DNA of 64,000 nucleotides. It comes from Marsupella aquatica (Eukaryota > Marchantiophyta). The DNA is taken from contig OZ316896.1 of NCBI GenBank assembly GCA_973895155.1, positions 17,484,001 through 17,548,000 of the forward strand, written 5' to 3'. Below the pieces are notes generated by a model that was not told where the DNA came from, did no database searches, and was given only the letters and a program-made list of their open reading frames with translations. Both the position numbers and the translations under genes were made by a program. Positions 44,254 to 55,114 of the stretch are shown piece after piece. Numbering within the stretch: the first letter of the stretch is position 1; each line of letters begins with the position of its first letter.

Positions 44254-47200
44254 AGAGATGAAGGACCAAGAAAATTTCTGATTGGCATCCCGTTAATGAG
44301 GGTGAGCAGGCAGGATGCCAATGTGAGTGACTCACCAAACATAAGATTTTCCTCGTCTTCGTTTATAGCTATAGGGAGAGATAGAGAGGTTTCATATATG
44401 CAAGTTAGAGAGGCATCAAGAAAATTGAAAAAGAGAATTGAAAGAAGTAAGGCTATGTTAGTTAGTCAACGTGTTATGGATTTAAGTGATAATATAGAGG
44501 GTGTGCTAGATGAACAAGGTTGTTGTCCCACTTTGCAGCAAGTTATAGTAGATTTGAATGATGGAAAGGGTGAGATAGAAGTAGGCCCATTGCTATATCA
44601 GCATATAGAAGAGTTGGTTGAGGTGAACACAAAGTACAAGACAATAGATAAGAAGGTTAGACCAGCAGCCACACCTCTACCAGCTGATGCAAGAGATATT
44701 TTAAGAAGTGCTAGCAAGGAGCCTAGTTTGAGAGATAAAAGAAAAATTGGACATACATTCACAGAAGATACTTTGAACCAATTGCAAATTGGTGATGATG
44801 GACTACTTACCATGATCGAGAAGGAGGCATTCAAAAAGATGATCAAAGAGCATGGGAGGGCATTTTCCTTTTCTATGGAGGAGATAGGATGTGTGGATCC
44901 ACAGAAGGTAACACCAATGGTTATTTTTACAGTTCCACACATACCATGGGATTTGAAGCCAATTTCAGTTCCAAGAGCACTAACACCAAAGTTGATAGCA
45001 TTGTTGAAAGAGAAGTTAGATGCTAAGATACTTGAGAGATCGGATGCACCATACTCCAATCGGTGGTTCACAGTGCAGAAGAAGAATGGGAAGCTACGTT
45101 TCATTCAAGACATGCAGCCACCAAACAAAGTCACAATTCGGAATGTTGGAGTTGGACCTGTGGTAGACGAGTATGCTGAAGACTTTGCTGGGAGGGCCAT
45201 CTATTCCATTGGAGACTTGTACTCAGGGTATGATCAATTCCAACTTTCTCAAAGTAGTAGGGATATCACCACCATGAGAACTCCACTTGGACTTTTGCGT
45301 ATGTGCACCTTGCCACAAGGTGCTACTAATTCTGTTGCACATATGCAAAATGCTATGAACAAGATTTTGGAGTCTTTCATTCCACAGAAAACTAGACCAT
45401 TCCTTGATGATATGCCAATCAAAGGATGTTTGGAAGAACTCAAGGATGAGACACTTCGAAAGGATGGGATACGTCAATTTGTTTGGGAACACATGAAGGA
45501 TGTAGGGGCTATACTAAAGAAGTTGATTGAGGTGGGAGTTACACTCTCAGGAGAAAAATCAGCATTTGGCTTGAGAGAAGTCAAAGTGGTTGGGCAGATG
45601 TGTGGGCCCTATGGAAGAAAGCCAAGTAAGGAGAAGGTGGAAGCAATCAGCCAAATGGAGGATTGTCAAACAACTTCAGAGGTATGAAGGTTTTTAGGAG
45701 GTTGTATCTTCTACAGAATATGGATACCACATTTTTCACATGTTTCACATCCATTATATGGCTTGCTTAAGAAGAATGTAAGATTTATATGGAAAAGTGA
45801 ACATGTAGAAGCAATGCAGCACTTGAAAGAAGCTTTGTTAAGTCCACCCGTGCTTCGCCCATTGAAGTATGATGGTGTACATCCAATAGTAATTACAATA
45901 GATGCGAGTCCATATGGAGCAGGATGGGCATTGGGACAAGATGATGATGATGGGCATAGAACATCTGCTCGTTTTGGAGCAAAGATCTTTAACGAAAGAC
46001 AACGGAAGTATCTGCAGATAAAGAGAGAGCTTTGAGGAGCAAAACTAGCACTTAGGCAAGAGAGAGATTACTTGATAGGAGCTAACATGATTCTAGAAAC
46101 TGATTGCTTACCCTTACTTGGGATGATTATAAACTGTGATACTCCCAACATTGCTATGCTTAGGTGGATAGCTTTTATCCGAATGTTTAATCCAGAACTG
46201 AAGCACATAACTGGAAAAGATAATCCAGTGGCTGATATGTTGTCAAGAGCTAGATATAAATCAGGCAAGCATAGTATTGAGTGTTCACATGGTGAGATTG
46301 AGGGACAAATTAAGGAGTTGTTATTCTATGAAGATCTATATTCAGGAGAGTTGCTAGTTATAGGACGTTATTTGAGTACATTGGAGAGAGACACTAGATG
46401 GAGTGATGAAGAATTCAGCAAGATTCGAAAGAAGGCTTACAAGTTCTTGGTTCGAGATGGATACTTATGGAGGCGTCCAAAGGCAAGGAGTCAAGTACCT
46501 CTGAGAGTGCTTGATACTGAGGGAGAGAAAGTTCAAGTATTACAAGAGGCACATGATCTTGAAGCAGCAGGGCATCGTGGAGTTCAGGCTACATATGAAA
46601 AGTTAAGAAGATTCTACTGGTGGGCTGGAATGTATGTGGATGTTCGAGAATATGTTGGATCTTGTGAGATTTGCCAATACTACTCAAAGATTCAACATAG
46701 AGATGGCTTGAACCCTACACATCCTCTATCTTTACATTTTCAATGGGGTATAGATATCGTTCATATGCCACCAGGGATTAGAGGTGCAAAATATTTAGTG
46801 TTAGCTAGAGAAGACTTGTCTTCGTATGTGGAAGGGAGGGCATTATCTTCTAACAAGACTGAAGCCGTATGCAGGTTTGTGTTAGAAGATATCATTGCTA
46901 GACATGGATGTTTTAGGCGCATGAGAGCTGACCGTGGAGAGTTAGATAGCAAAGAGGCAAAGGCATTCTTCAAGAAATTTCATATCCGCTTAAAACTAAC
47001 TACATCTTACAATCCAGAAGCAAACGGCAAGAGTGAGAGAGGTCATCCACCAATTGTTAATGCCTTAGTCAAATCATGCAAGGGAAAGGCATCAAGGTGG
47101 CCAAACTTACTACCTTTAGCTCTATTAGCAGATAGAATGACTTGTAGTTCGGTGATAGGATATGCACCGGCAGAATTAGTGAGTGGGCATCTACCTTTAA

Positions 47201-47716
47201 TGCCATTAGAGGAGAATGTTTTTAGTTGGAGGACAGTTGACTGGGAAGATCAGATATCACATGAAGAGCTACTTGCAAGGAGGATGGAACATTTCCAAAC
47301 AACTCCAGAAAAGATTGACATTGCAATGGAGAAAGTGAAGCAAGCACGAGAGAAGAATAAGGTCAGATTTGATAAGACTCATCGATTGAGACCTATTCAA
47401 ATCAAAGAAGGAGATTGGGTTCTTATTGCAGAAGGAGGGTTGGAGCAACAACATTCGACAAAAGCTAAGTTTATGAGAAGATGAAGAGGGCCATTTGTGG
47501 TTGTTACTATTCACCCAAATGCAACATACACAGTTCGAGAGTTAGATGGAGCAATTCATCAAGTTCCTTATGCAGGCAAGAGGGTTAAGCTTTTCAAACA
47601 ACGTTTGAAATTTCATTTACAAGATGTGTATGATTTGAGTGATGTAGAGGACTTTTGAAGCTGGGTCATAAGGTTGGTGCAGACCGGAGGCTGCACAGGT
47701 TTAGTGGGGGTGATAT
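44254..47716 (+). pseudogene. Element B Pol: reverse transcriptase, RNase H, integrase
   Basis: One frame from 44254, interrupted only by TGA codons at 45685, 46033 and 47482. RT: VPHIPWDLKPISVPRALTPK, APYSNRWFTVQKKNGKLRFI, YSIGDLYSGYDQFQLSQSS, GATNSVAHMQNAMNKIL and the active site TRPFLDDMPIKG. RNase H: VITIDASPYGAGWALGQDDD, ILETDCLPLLGMII and ITGKDNPVADMLSR. Integrase: zinc-binding HDLEAAGHRG and CEICQYY, catalytic GIDIVHMPPG, RADRGELDSKEAKAF and NPEANGKSERGHPPIVNAL. The end KRVKLFKQRLKFHLQD lies beyond the last TGA. The TGAs fall where relatives would be expected to have Arg or Trp (EV-RRFLGG, REL-W-GAK, MRR-W-RGPF). It is expected to be made as a Gag-Pro-Pol fusion by a -1 frameshift at 44272-44278. 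Confidence 0.88.
44272..44336 (+). promoter_or_regulatory. Candidate -1 frameshift signal of element B: heptamer plus pseudoknot
   Basis: With C removed, the Gag-Pro frame reads GAA AAT TTC TGA at 44270-44281. AAATTTC (44272-44278) is therefore A AAT TTC in register, directly before the stop. Slippage continues as FLIGIPLMRVSRQD in Pol. Downstream, ATTGGCATCC (44281-44290) pairs perfectly with GGATGCCAAT (44313-44322). Loop bases GGTGAG (44301-44306) can pair with CTCACC (44331-44336), forming an H-type pseudoknot. The 2-nt spacer is shorter than the usual 5-9, and a local GTGAG-TGA-CTCAC hairpin competes with stem 2. Confidence 0.7.
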
Positions 47717-49060
47717 GTCGTGGGGATTCCTTTTAGAAGGCAAGAATCCATATTATGTTATTTGAGTTTATGTGAAGAGGGTTTTACTTAAAAGCTTCAT
47801 AGTAGTACTATTAGAGCATATATGTTACATTCTATATGTAGTATGTACATTTTACAATGGTACACAGTAGTTCCACCATTTACGCATAGTAGTTTTACAA
47901 ACTAGATGCATAGTAATTCCACCAACTACGCACGGTAGTTCCACCAACTACGCACGGTAGTTCCACCAACTATGAATAGTACTAGCACACTTATAGGTGC
48001 TTGATGCTTGCCACTTGGCTTCCATCCAAGGGTCAAGGCATCGATCCATGCCCTCTTGGAAAACACAAAGGGGCACTATAAATAAAGTAAAGAGGAGCAC
48101 ACTCTCCTTATTCGCATTTGTTTGATCTATCGTGTCAGACTCGCAACATTATAAGGAACTCTTTCCCTCTTGTGCACATGTCTTGTTTATTATTTACCTC
48201 CATGTTTGGGTACTAACTTGATTGTTAGCCTTAGAACTATTTTATGTTTTATGTTTATTAGTCTTGAGATCAATTTAGTGTGCTTGTAATGAATAATATG
48301 ATAAATGGAGTACCTAGAGTTTATCCCCCACCTGCTGTGCCATTTGTCAATCCTTTCTTAATTAGAATTCATTGTCTTAGCAAGCATACCATGAGAATGC
48401 ATCTTCTTTATCATTTTGGGTTTGAGTTAATGGAAACAGTTATGAATAGCGATGCACCATTTGTATACCCGATTGTTGTTTATGGAAATGAATGGAATGT
48501 AACTATTTTTATTTTATATTAGATGGATTTTAATAGACAATCCGTAAATGTACCGGAGTTAGATTTGAATAGGCTTCCTAACAATGTGTCTGATTTTCCT
48601 TCATCTATTGACATTAGAGTGGTATGCCGTAAGAAGGTTGATTGTAGAGATGTTTTAGTTAGAAAGTATGGAGATGAAAGATACAATGTTATGCTTAGGA
48701 TGCCAGAGCCTGTGATTATATCATCTATGGTAAATCTTAAGATCATAGTCTTTGTTTTCTATAATTGACTTATCTAATTGTAGGATTTGTTGGAAATTGC
48801 AATCTATGACTTGACTTGGGAAATAAGTTATGTGGAAAGAGGATAGGCCGATTCGAGGCTTAGTGTGAGGAAGCCGCTCATCGTAGAGTGGGACAAAGGC
48901 TGTGAGAGATATTTTAGAGGATAACGGTGAGAGAAATTGATCGACAAAGGGGATCGCAAGGGTAATGTGAGGTGAGAAAAGACGTATTTTGGAAAGGTTT
49001 CTTCCAAGATAGGAAAAACAAGAGTTCGGTGCTTCCCAAGAACTAAAGATTCCCCCGACA
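47716..49060 (+). repeat. Element B 3' LTR
   Basis: 1345 bp, preceded by the purine tract TTTAGTGGGGGTGATA. Relative to the 5' LTR it has one extra palindrome unit near 47.94 kb and an extra roughly 40-bp block near 48.01-48.05 kb. TATA box at 48077-48084. Confidence 0.88.
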
Positions 49061-49796
49061 TCACGAAAGCTTTAAGGGGGAAAAAAATCACCTTATAGTA
49101 ACCAAAAAAAAATGTCACTCAAAGCAAAAAATGACATTCTTGCCTTGCCGTTTGCTTGAGGAAAGTGACCATCGCCGACGTGTAAAAGTTTCCAAATTGC
49201 ACCGGCACAGTCTGCAACTCCAACACTGCAAAAACTTTCCGCCGCGGCGCCTTCACTCCGCGTCAAGTGCCAATCCCGGGCTCAAAACGGCCGCCTTGCC
49301 GCAATCAAACTATTGAGCCGTAGCACTTCGCGTTTCTGCCACCGAGTCGGACGTCACGAAGAGAAACCCGGTTCAGATGAGAACAAGCTCCATAGCTTGT
49401 AAAAAAACCTGAACGTCTCCTTCACTCATCACGTCGCACTCGGTAACAACTCGACAATAATCAAGCTACCAAAACGACCAGCTCGCATAAACCTTCAACT
49501 TGAGCTATAATGTGCAATCCCTCCCGCACCGCACAGCTCACACCGTTGAAGAATGCAAATTCTGGTCTCTTCCCCGAAAACCCGTCGAACACGAATAAAC
49601 CCTGAACGACGTAAACTTCAATTCCTCCGCACCACGGATACCGATTAGCAAGTTCTAACCACCGTTAGAATGCCCTCTCACTAACCTATCCGCACAGCCA
49701 CACACATTCGAGTTTCATGATGAAATTCCGAATGTACCATCGACAATGAACGTTGGAAAAACCTATCACGAAAAAACCTCGTCACCTCCCAGGCAT
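49061..49796 (-). other. Proximal part of the Copia leader
   Basis: Untranslated leader of the Copia element between its primer site and the B insertion. It contains no convincing frame. Confidence 0.7.
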
Positions 49797-49808
49797 GCTC
49801 TGATACCA
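49797..49808 (-). other. Copia primer binding site
   Basis: On the minus strand TGGTATCAGAGC, two bases after the 5' LTR. This is the standard plant Copia primer site complementary to the 3' end of initiator Met tRNA, and it proves the element's orientation. Confidence 0.92.
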
Positions 49809-49810
49809 CT

Positions 49811-50155
49811 TGTTAAACATAGACGATATTCGTAATGACAAGCCCATGAACCATCCAACGCACAAGAGTCAACACAGAGAGATACGTGGTTCACCTCCAC
49901 ATGAGGCTACGTCCACGGGAACACACAAGAGCTTTACTGCACTCTAGGCCGACCGACCATACCAAGCTTCCACAGCACAAGCTCTCCCTATCTCTCAACT
50001 AGCTCCGTAACAATGAGCCTAAGTTCCACCCAGGGTCTGGCATCAGCCCTAGCTATATGCACAACAACACTACCGCTAACATTAGCTAAGTCCTAACCCA
50101 AGTTAGACTAACTGTAGTTAGCTCATGAGTCACAAGACTAGATCAATATCTAACA
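49811..50155 (-). repeat. Copia 5' LTR
   Basis: 345 bp, TGTTAAACATAG to CAATATCTAACA on the plus strand, matching 28653-29001 and 4194-4537. It is followed by the target duplication AGGCA at 50156-50160. Confidence 0.92.
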
Positions 50156-50160
50156 AGGCA

Positions 50161-51059
50161 AAGATATTGAGGCGAGTTTAGATGTTGATTTGAGGCAAAA
50201 CATTTGGGGTGATGCAAGGCAAGGCAAAGAAATGGAGGGGAGGCTAGGAAATGCGTGCAAGACATAAATGTAAGCAAGACAAAAAAATTGAAAGTGAGGC
50301 AAGGAAGTTGTTGAGGCATCTTAGATGTATTAATTGCAATCATGTTGTTTTTACAGCAATGTGGTCATTGGCGGTCATGGCGTTGTTGTGTTTATCCAGT
50401 CATTGTGGCCATGTTGTCATTGCCAAGCCCAATAGGCAAGCATTGCACAAAAATATTGAGGTCACAAAGTGCAGTAGGAACAACGGTACACACGTGGATT
50501 GACCTATTTTTCGTCAGAGTCCCATTGCACCGCCGGAAAATAGACAAGGCAAGGACGTGTTGTCATATTAATCACTCTATGCAGTGATGCTATGGTTGCT
50601 ATCGTGCCATTGTTCAGTTTGAAAGGTTAATTCTTGCTGCCAAAATGTTGTCATATTAGTCGCTGTAACTTGTTCCGAACCTACAAATCTAGTTTTGGGA
50701 GGTACCGCATGAGAGGGGCAGAGGAGGGCAAGATGGGCAATGATCGATGGTGGCGGGGAATTGCAGGTCTACACACCAGTCAATGCTTAGTCTTGCACTG
50801 CTACATGGAAAGATGATTTCTCTCTTTTTCCCTCCCCTTTTTAATCTTTAGTTCCCTCCCCAGTTCCCTCCCCACACTTTTTGGCACCCTTGCCCAACCT
50901 TTGATGTCACCACCCTCTTCTCTTGCTCACCACATGCTTGATTGGGCCTCAAGGAGGGCACTTCAAGGAGGGAGGAGGCACAGATGTGAGCCAATGCGTG
51001 CAAGGTATTGTTGTAACCATATATGGTATTACAGCAAAAAATGTAATTTTGGGCGCCAC
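50161..51059. other. Spacer between the Copia and CACTA elements
   Basis: No gene is recognised. The short open frames lie in low-complexity DNA rich in TTGTCAT/GGCAAGGC. Confidence 0.55.
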
Positions 51060-51415
51060 CACTAGTGGAAAATAGTGTCCTTAATGACTAGAATGAGGAC
51101 TGAAAAACGAGTCATATGTACCAATATATGACTAGAGTTTTTCTGTCATACCTGCCTCGTCTTTTAGGACAGTCAATTATATAAGACAAATGACTAAAAC
51201 TCTCACCAGTCATTTATGGTAGTCCTAAATGACATAATATTTCTGAAATGACATGTTGTCCTAAATGACTGAATGAACGGCCGTCAGTCATTTAGGCATG
51301 TCTTTAATGACACATATTTAAACAAATCATATTACAACATGTGGCAACTACGCACGGTTGTCATTATATGTCATTTCAGACATGTCATAAATGACACAAT
51401 AATAAATCATTTAAG

Positions 51416-51690
51416 GTGTCATTTAGTGTGTCATTGAAGGTGTCGTACATGGTGTCATTAAAAATGTCATACAAGGTGTCATACAAGGTGTCATTGAAGG
51501 TGTCATACAGGGTGTCATTGAGGATGTCATACATAGTGTCATACATGGTATCATTGAGGGTGTCATTGAGGGTGTCATACATGGTGTCATTGAGGGTGTC
51601 ATATATGGTGTCATTGAGGGTATCATACATGGTGTCATTGAGGGTATCATACATGGTGTCATTGAGGATATCATACAGGGTGTTTTTAAG
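51416..51690. repeat. 12-bp minisatellite (GTGTCATNNANG)n in the CACTA subterminal region
   Basis: About 22 units alternating GTGTCATACATG and GTGTCATTGAGG forms. Because 12 is a multiple of three, all frames are periodic. The minus strand could encode repeated NDTMYDTL blocks within an open frame at 51385-51825. A protein is not assumed: the units are expanded copies of the GTCAT subterminal motif. Confidence 0.8.
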
Positions 51691-51792
51691 TAATGTCATT
51701 TGGGATGTATCTAAGAAGAGCTCATAGTTATATTCAAAATCACATACAATGAATCCACTTAAAACCCTAAACAAAGACATCACTTTGTGCAT

Positions 51793-51936
51793 CATCATTG
51801 TATTCAGAAATTCACACTCCAACATTCACAAGCTCTAATATAGAATAATTGAAAAAATAGAAGTCATCATTGTATTCAGAAATTCACATTCCAACATTCA
51901 CAAGCTCTAGTATAGAATAATTGAAAAAACAGAAGT
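51793..51936. repeat. 72-bp tandem duplication
   Basis: CATCATTGTATTCAGAAATT starts at 51793 and again at 51865. The copies differ at a few positions (CACACTCC against CACATTCC, CTCTAATA against CTCTAGTA). Confidence 0.85.
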
Positions 51937-52024
51937 CTTTATGATGAAGTGATAGAAAGTAGATAGAAACAATGGTAACCAAAATATTCAAAAATTCTCT
52001 GTTCTACATGATCAGAGAAAATGT

Positions 52025-54932
52025 TCAACACTTCCGAAGAAACCTAGCATTCCACAATGTATTCATTCCTAACACATTCCGTAAGTAGAGTTGTTTCTCT
52101 TCTTTGTTGGGCATTGGCAATGCTGCATCACCACAATACACTGCCTTAACTAATACTCGTACCCAAGGACTCTCAATCATGACACAATGAAATTTATCCT
52201 CTCCTGGTAACCTTGTCACTTCACCTCTAGCAAGAACTGTAGAGTGATCCACAACACTTTGTACTTCTACAGCATCTCCTTTTGAAAACTGCCACACAAA
52301 ATTGTTAGGACAAATACTGTCTTGTAGTACTGATTTGGGCATATCATCAATTTAAGAACATAAGCCAACTGAAAACAAATTCACCTTTGCTGCTGGATTT
52401 GGGGAGAGAACTGGTCCTCGTTCACTAGGTGAGATAGTGATAGGGGTTGATTTCTTGAATCTCTTTGAAGGCCTAGGTGGTGTAGACTCTTGTTCCTGAA
52501 TTGCATTTGACACTATCTGTTCATCTATGACAGCAATCTCATCACTATCACCATTACCAATGCTGCTTTGTACAACGTAAGGTTCCTGCAGTGCTCCCAA
52601 ATTTGCTTCTCCCATACTTGGCTTTGGCTTCTGCCTTGTTAAAGTATCTGATTTCTCTCGCTGTGATACAGGATTCTTCCCTGAAGAAGCTACCACAAAA
52701 CCAAACAATGAATGCTTAGAAAACTTCATTCTAAATTGAAAAATAAACTATTGCATATGTAACATGTTTAGAGTATAAGTTTGTATGTTCTTACCATCAC
52801 CATCACCTGAGAAAGTAAGAGAACGTTTCTTGCTACTACCTTTAGGCTGAACCACCACCTTAGTAGCAATTGCATTTGATAATTGCATATGGAACTAATT
52901 CTGTTGATTTTGTGCAATGAAAGAAGTCATCATAGATGTCAAATTGTCCACTTTGAATTCAAGCTTGGTTAAATTCTCCACAGACTGTTCAAGCTTGAGT
53001 AATCGAGCTGGTTCCTCAATTGTAGTTTCCCTGGACAGTGGAGTCTACATACACAAACACACCATACAATGTCAATCATCAATGATAATTTGAACATCAT
53101 GGATAACTGATAATCAAAATTAAATATATACACAGGTTTTCATTACATACCGCTGATCCATGTGCAGATCCAATTCCAACAAAACTACTGCCTTGATGTT
53201 CACCACTGGCCATAGATGGACTGATCTGCACTGGGGGGGACTGGACTACTAGACACAAGTTTTGATATAACAGGGCTCGTCATTCCTTTTGCTTTCTGGA
53301 AACACATAATCACATTCAAAGCAATTGGAATATTAATGAAAACTCATCATGTCATTGTTTATTCCTATACTAGATAAACACTTCAATTCAAATGACAGTC
53401 TAGACCTGCAATGAGATGGACCATCTGAAGATTCTTACCAATATTTTTTCTGCTCCAGCAGCCCCTCCTCTTCCAAAATGTTCTTTGTTCACCACTTCTG
53501 CCCTCCTTGCTTTCATCACAACACTCCTTGCAAGCAAAGCAGGACTATCAAAATGATCCACCAGTCGTGCCCATTTCAATGGGTCAACATATTGAGGTCC
53601 TGGTTTGGAGCGATCACGGTTTACATACATCCTTCCAATAAGTATTTAGTTTGTGACGTTCTCTTTTCAATAACGTCCGACAGTGACTAATAAATTTCTT
53701 GTCAGACATTGACTGCTTATCTGGATACTCCCAATCTGCCTTCATCAATTTCTGCACATCCTCAATTATGTTTGGATCTTGTTTGTTCCAATCAGGTTCT
53801 GATACATCAAAAAGCCTCAAGACATTGGCACGTAGCTCCTCCATCCAATATGGTTTATTAGGATGAGAATCATCAATATCATTGTCATGAATCTGAAAAA
53901 CACACCACAAATGATAGTCATCAACATTGGGAATGAAACAAACACCCAATTGCTTCTGAGTACACAAACTGTAGGCCACAAATGTGAAATGTGCAATGAA
54001 AATTTTACCATTATCAATTTTCCCTTCTTATTGTCAGCCCTTCTTGCACTACCGGTTCTCTGGAATTGTTTTTTGGCTTGCCTAGATTCCCTACGTTGCT
54101 CTGTTGCAGTCTTTCTTCCCTCTACATACACAATGAGCATCCAATATTGATCATCCACAATTGCAAAATGAGGGACAAGAAATATTACAATATAATAGGA
54201 GGACGCTATATTGAATTTGACTTACCTGAACCCTGACTGGATGTCACTACTGTAGAGTGTCCAGATTTCCCAATCGATGTTGATGGAACCACCACTATAC
54301 ACATGCAAACCACTGGAGTTATAAATCCGACATTCATATAGATCAACATTGAAAAATACATTGAAAATTTCTGAAATTACTTACATTCAAATAGCTGGCC
54401 AGTCACAGGGTCTTTGTAACATTGCACTATGCCACTCATGGAAGGTCCAACCTTTGTAGGGGTTTCTTTTGCATCTGCCAAGCTCTTAGATGGAGGTTGT
54501 AGATGTTCCTGTCCAGATCAAGTTAAAACGAATGTTATTAAACATAATCATTACCAATGTCTATAGTTTCCTCATAATGTTGGTGAAATGTAATAGGAAT
54601 CTCACCTTGGATGAATTTTCTGGTTTCTCATCTTCACTATACTCAGCATCAGTGTCATAATCTGATTCAGAGCCCTCATCACCAGACTCTGCCATACTCA
54701 CTGAGGCAATTCTTGATAGTCTGGAACTCTGTCTTCTCTGTGTGGTAACCTCACTTCTAGGAGTTTGACGTGCACTTGTTTCCTTCTTGTGCCCTATGGT
54801 CTGTGTTGCACCCAGTCTACATGAGAGAATATCAATGAATGAATGACAAGTATCAAAAACCAACTCATATTGTTGATGAGCAATATTAACACATCTTTGC
54901 ACATTCAAAACAACATGCAAGATTATACTCAC
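52025..54932 (-). pseudogene. CACTA second gene, TnpA-like (Ptta/En/Spm plant transposase family)
   Basis: Several minus-strand exon-like frames. 54932-54561 is an acidic segment (SESDYDTDAEYSEDEKPENS) ending at a GTGAG donor. 53979-53614 carries DSHPNKPYWMEELRANVLRL and HCRTLLKRERHKLNTYWKDV. 53630-53400 carries PQYVDPLKWARLVDHFDSPA followed by KARRAEVVNKEHFGRGGAAG, the Trp-centred block and GRGG ending typical of this plant transposase family. 52729-52352 is a linker rich in Ser, Pro and Lys. 52342-52025 is a C-terminal domain with VARGEV-type text (TVLARGEVTRLPGED). This protein normally binds the subterminal repeats. Exon joins were not fully resolved. Confidence 0.6.
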
Positions 54933-55114
54933 ATGAAATTGAAATTTTCTCGAAATATCTCCCTGAATTTTCTATTGTTGTCTGCTACCTTCTTATTTCG
55001 TTCCTCTTCATATGGAGGTATTCGTTGCATTCACTGCTAGACTATGGCATGCCATGTTAGTATGATCCCACTCCCAACTAAATGAAACCGGACTGTACAG
55101 TATCTTCAAACCAT

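Larger units (their letters stand above)
34463..49060 (+). mobile_element. Ty3-like LTR retrotransposon 'B' of an unusual lineage
   Basis: LTRs at 34463-35745 and 47716-49060 begin TGTCGTGGGGATTCC and end GATTCCCCCGACA. The gene order gag, protease, RT, RNase H, integrase is that of Ty3/Gypsy. The proteins differ from common plant Gypsy lineages: RT active site FLDD, RNase H with DYLIGANMILETDCLPLLGM, integrase end NGKSERGHPPIVNALVK and no visible chromodomain. I associate this set with fungal and charophyte-type Gypsy elements. Flanks are TCGC and TCAC, so at best a 4-bp target duplication with one transition. The LTRs differ at about 22 positions by eye. Element C interrupts it at 38087-44209. 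Confidence 0.88.
28653..50155 (-). mobile_element. Copia-type LTR retrotransposon (minus strand), split by nested insertions
   Basis: LTRs at 28653-29001 and 49811-50155 are flanked by a perfect 5-bp target duplication, AGGCA (28648-28652 and 50156-50160), proving that the two ends belong to one insertion. Reading from right to left: 5' LTR, initiator-Met tRNA primer site, leader, gag, protease, integrase, reverse transcriptase, RNase H, purine tract, 3' LTR. This order (integrase before RT) is diagnostic of Copia. Element B (34463-49060) lies in the leader and a small DNA transposon in RNase H. Several stops and frameshifts make it non-functional. By eye the LTRs differ at about a dozen positions plus one 4-bp indel. 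Confidence 0.92.

Noticed and set aside
51385-51825. 146-codon minus-strand repeat protein
   Set aside because: The frame is a by-product of a 12-bp minisatellite in a transposon end. A plus-strand frame and a second minus-strand frame are equally open.
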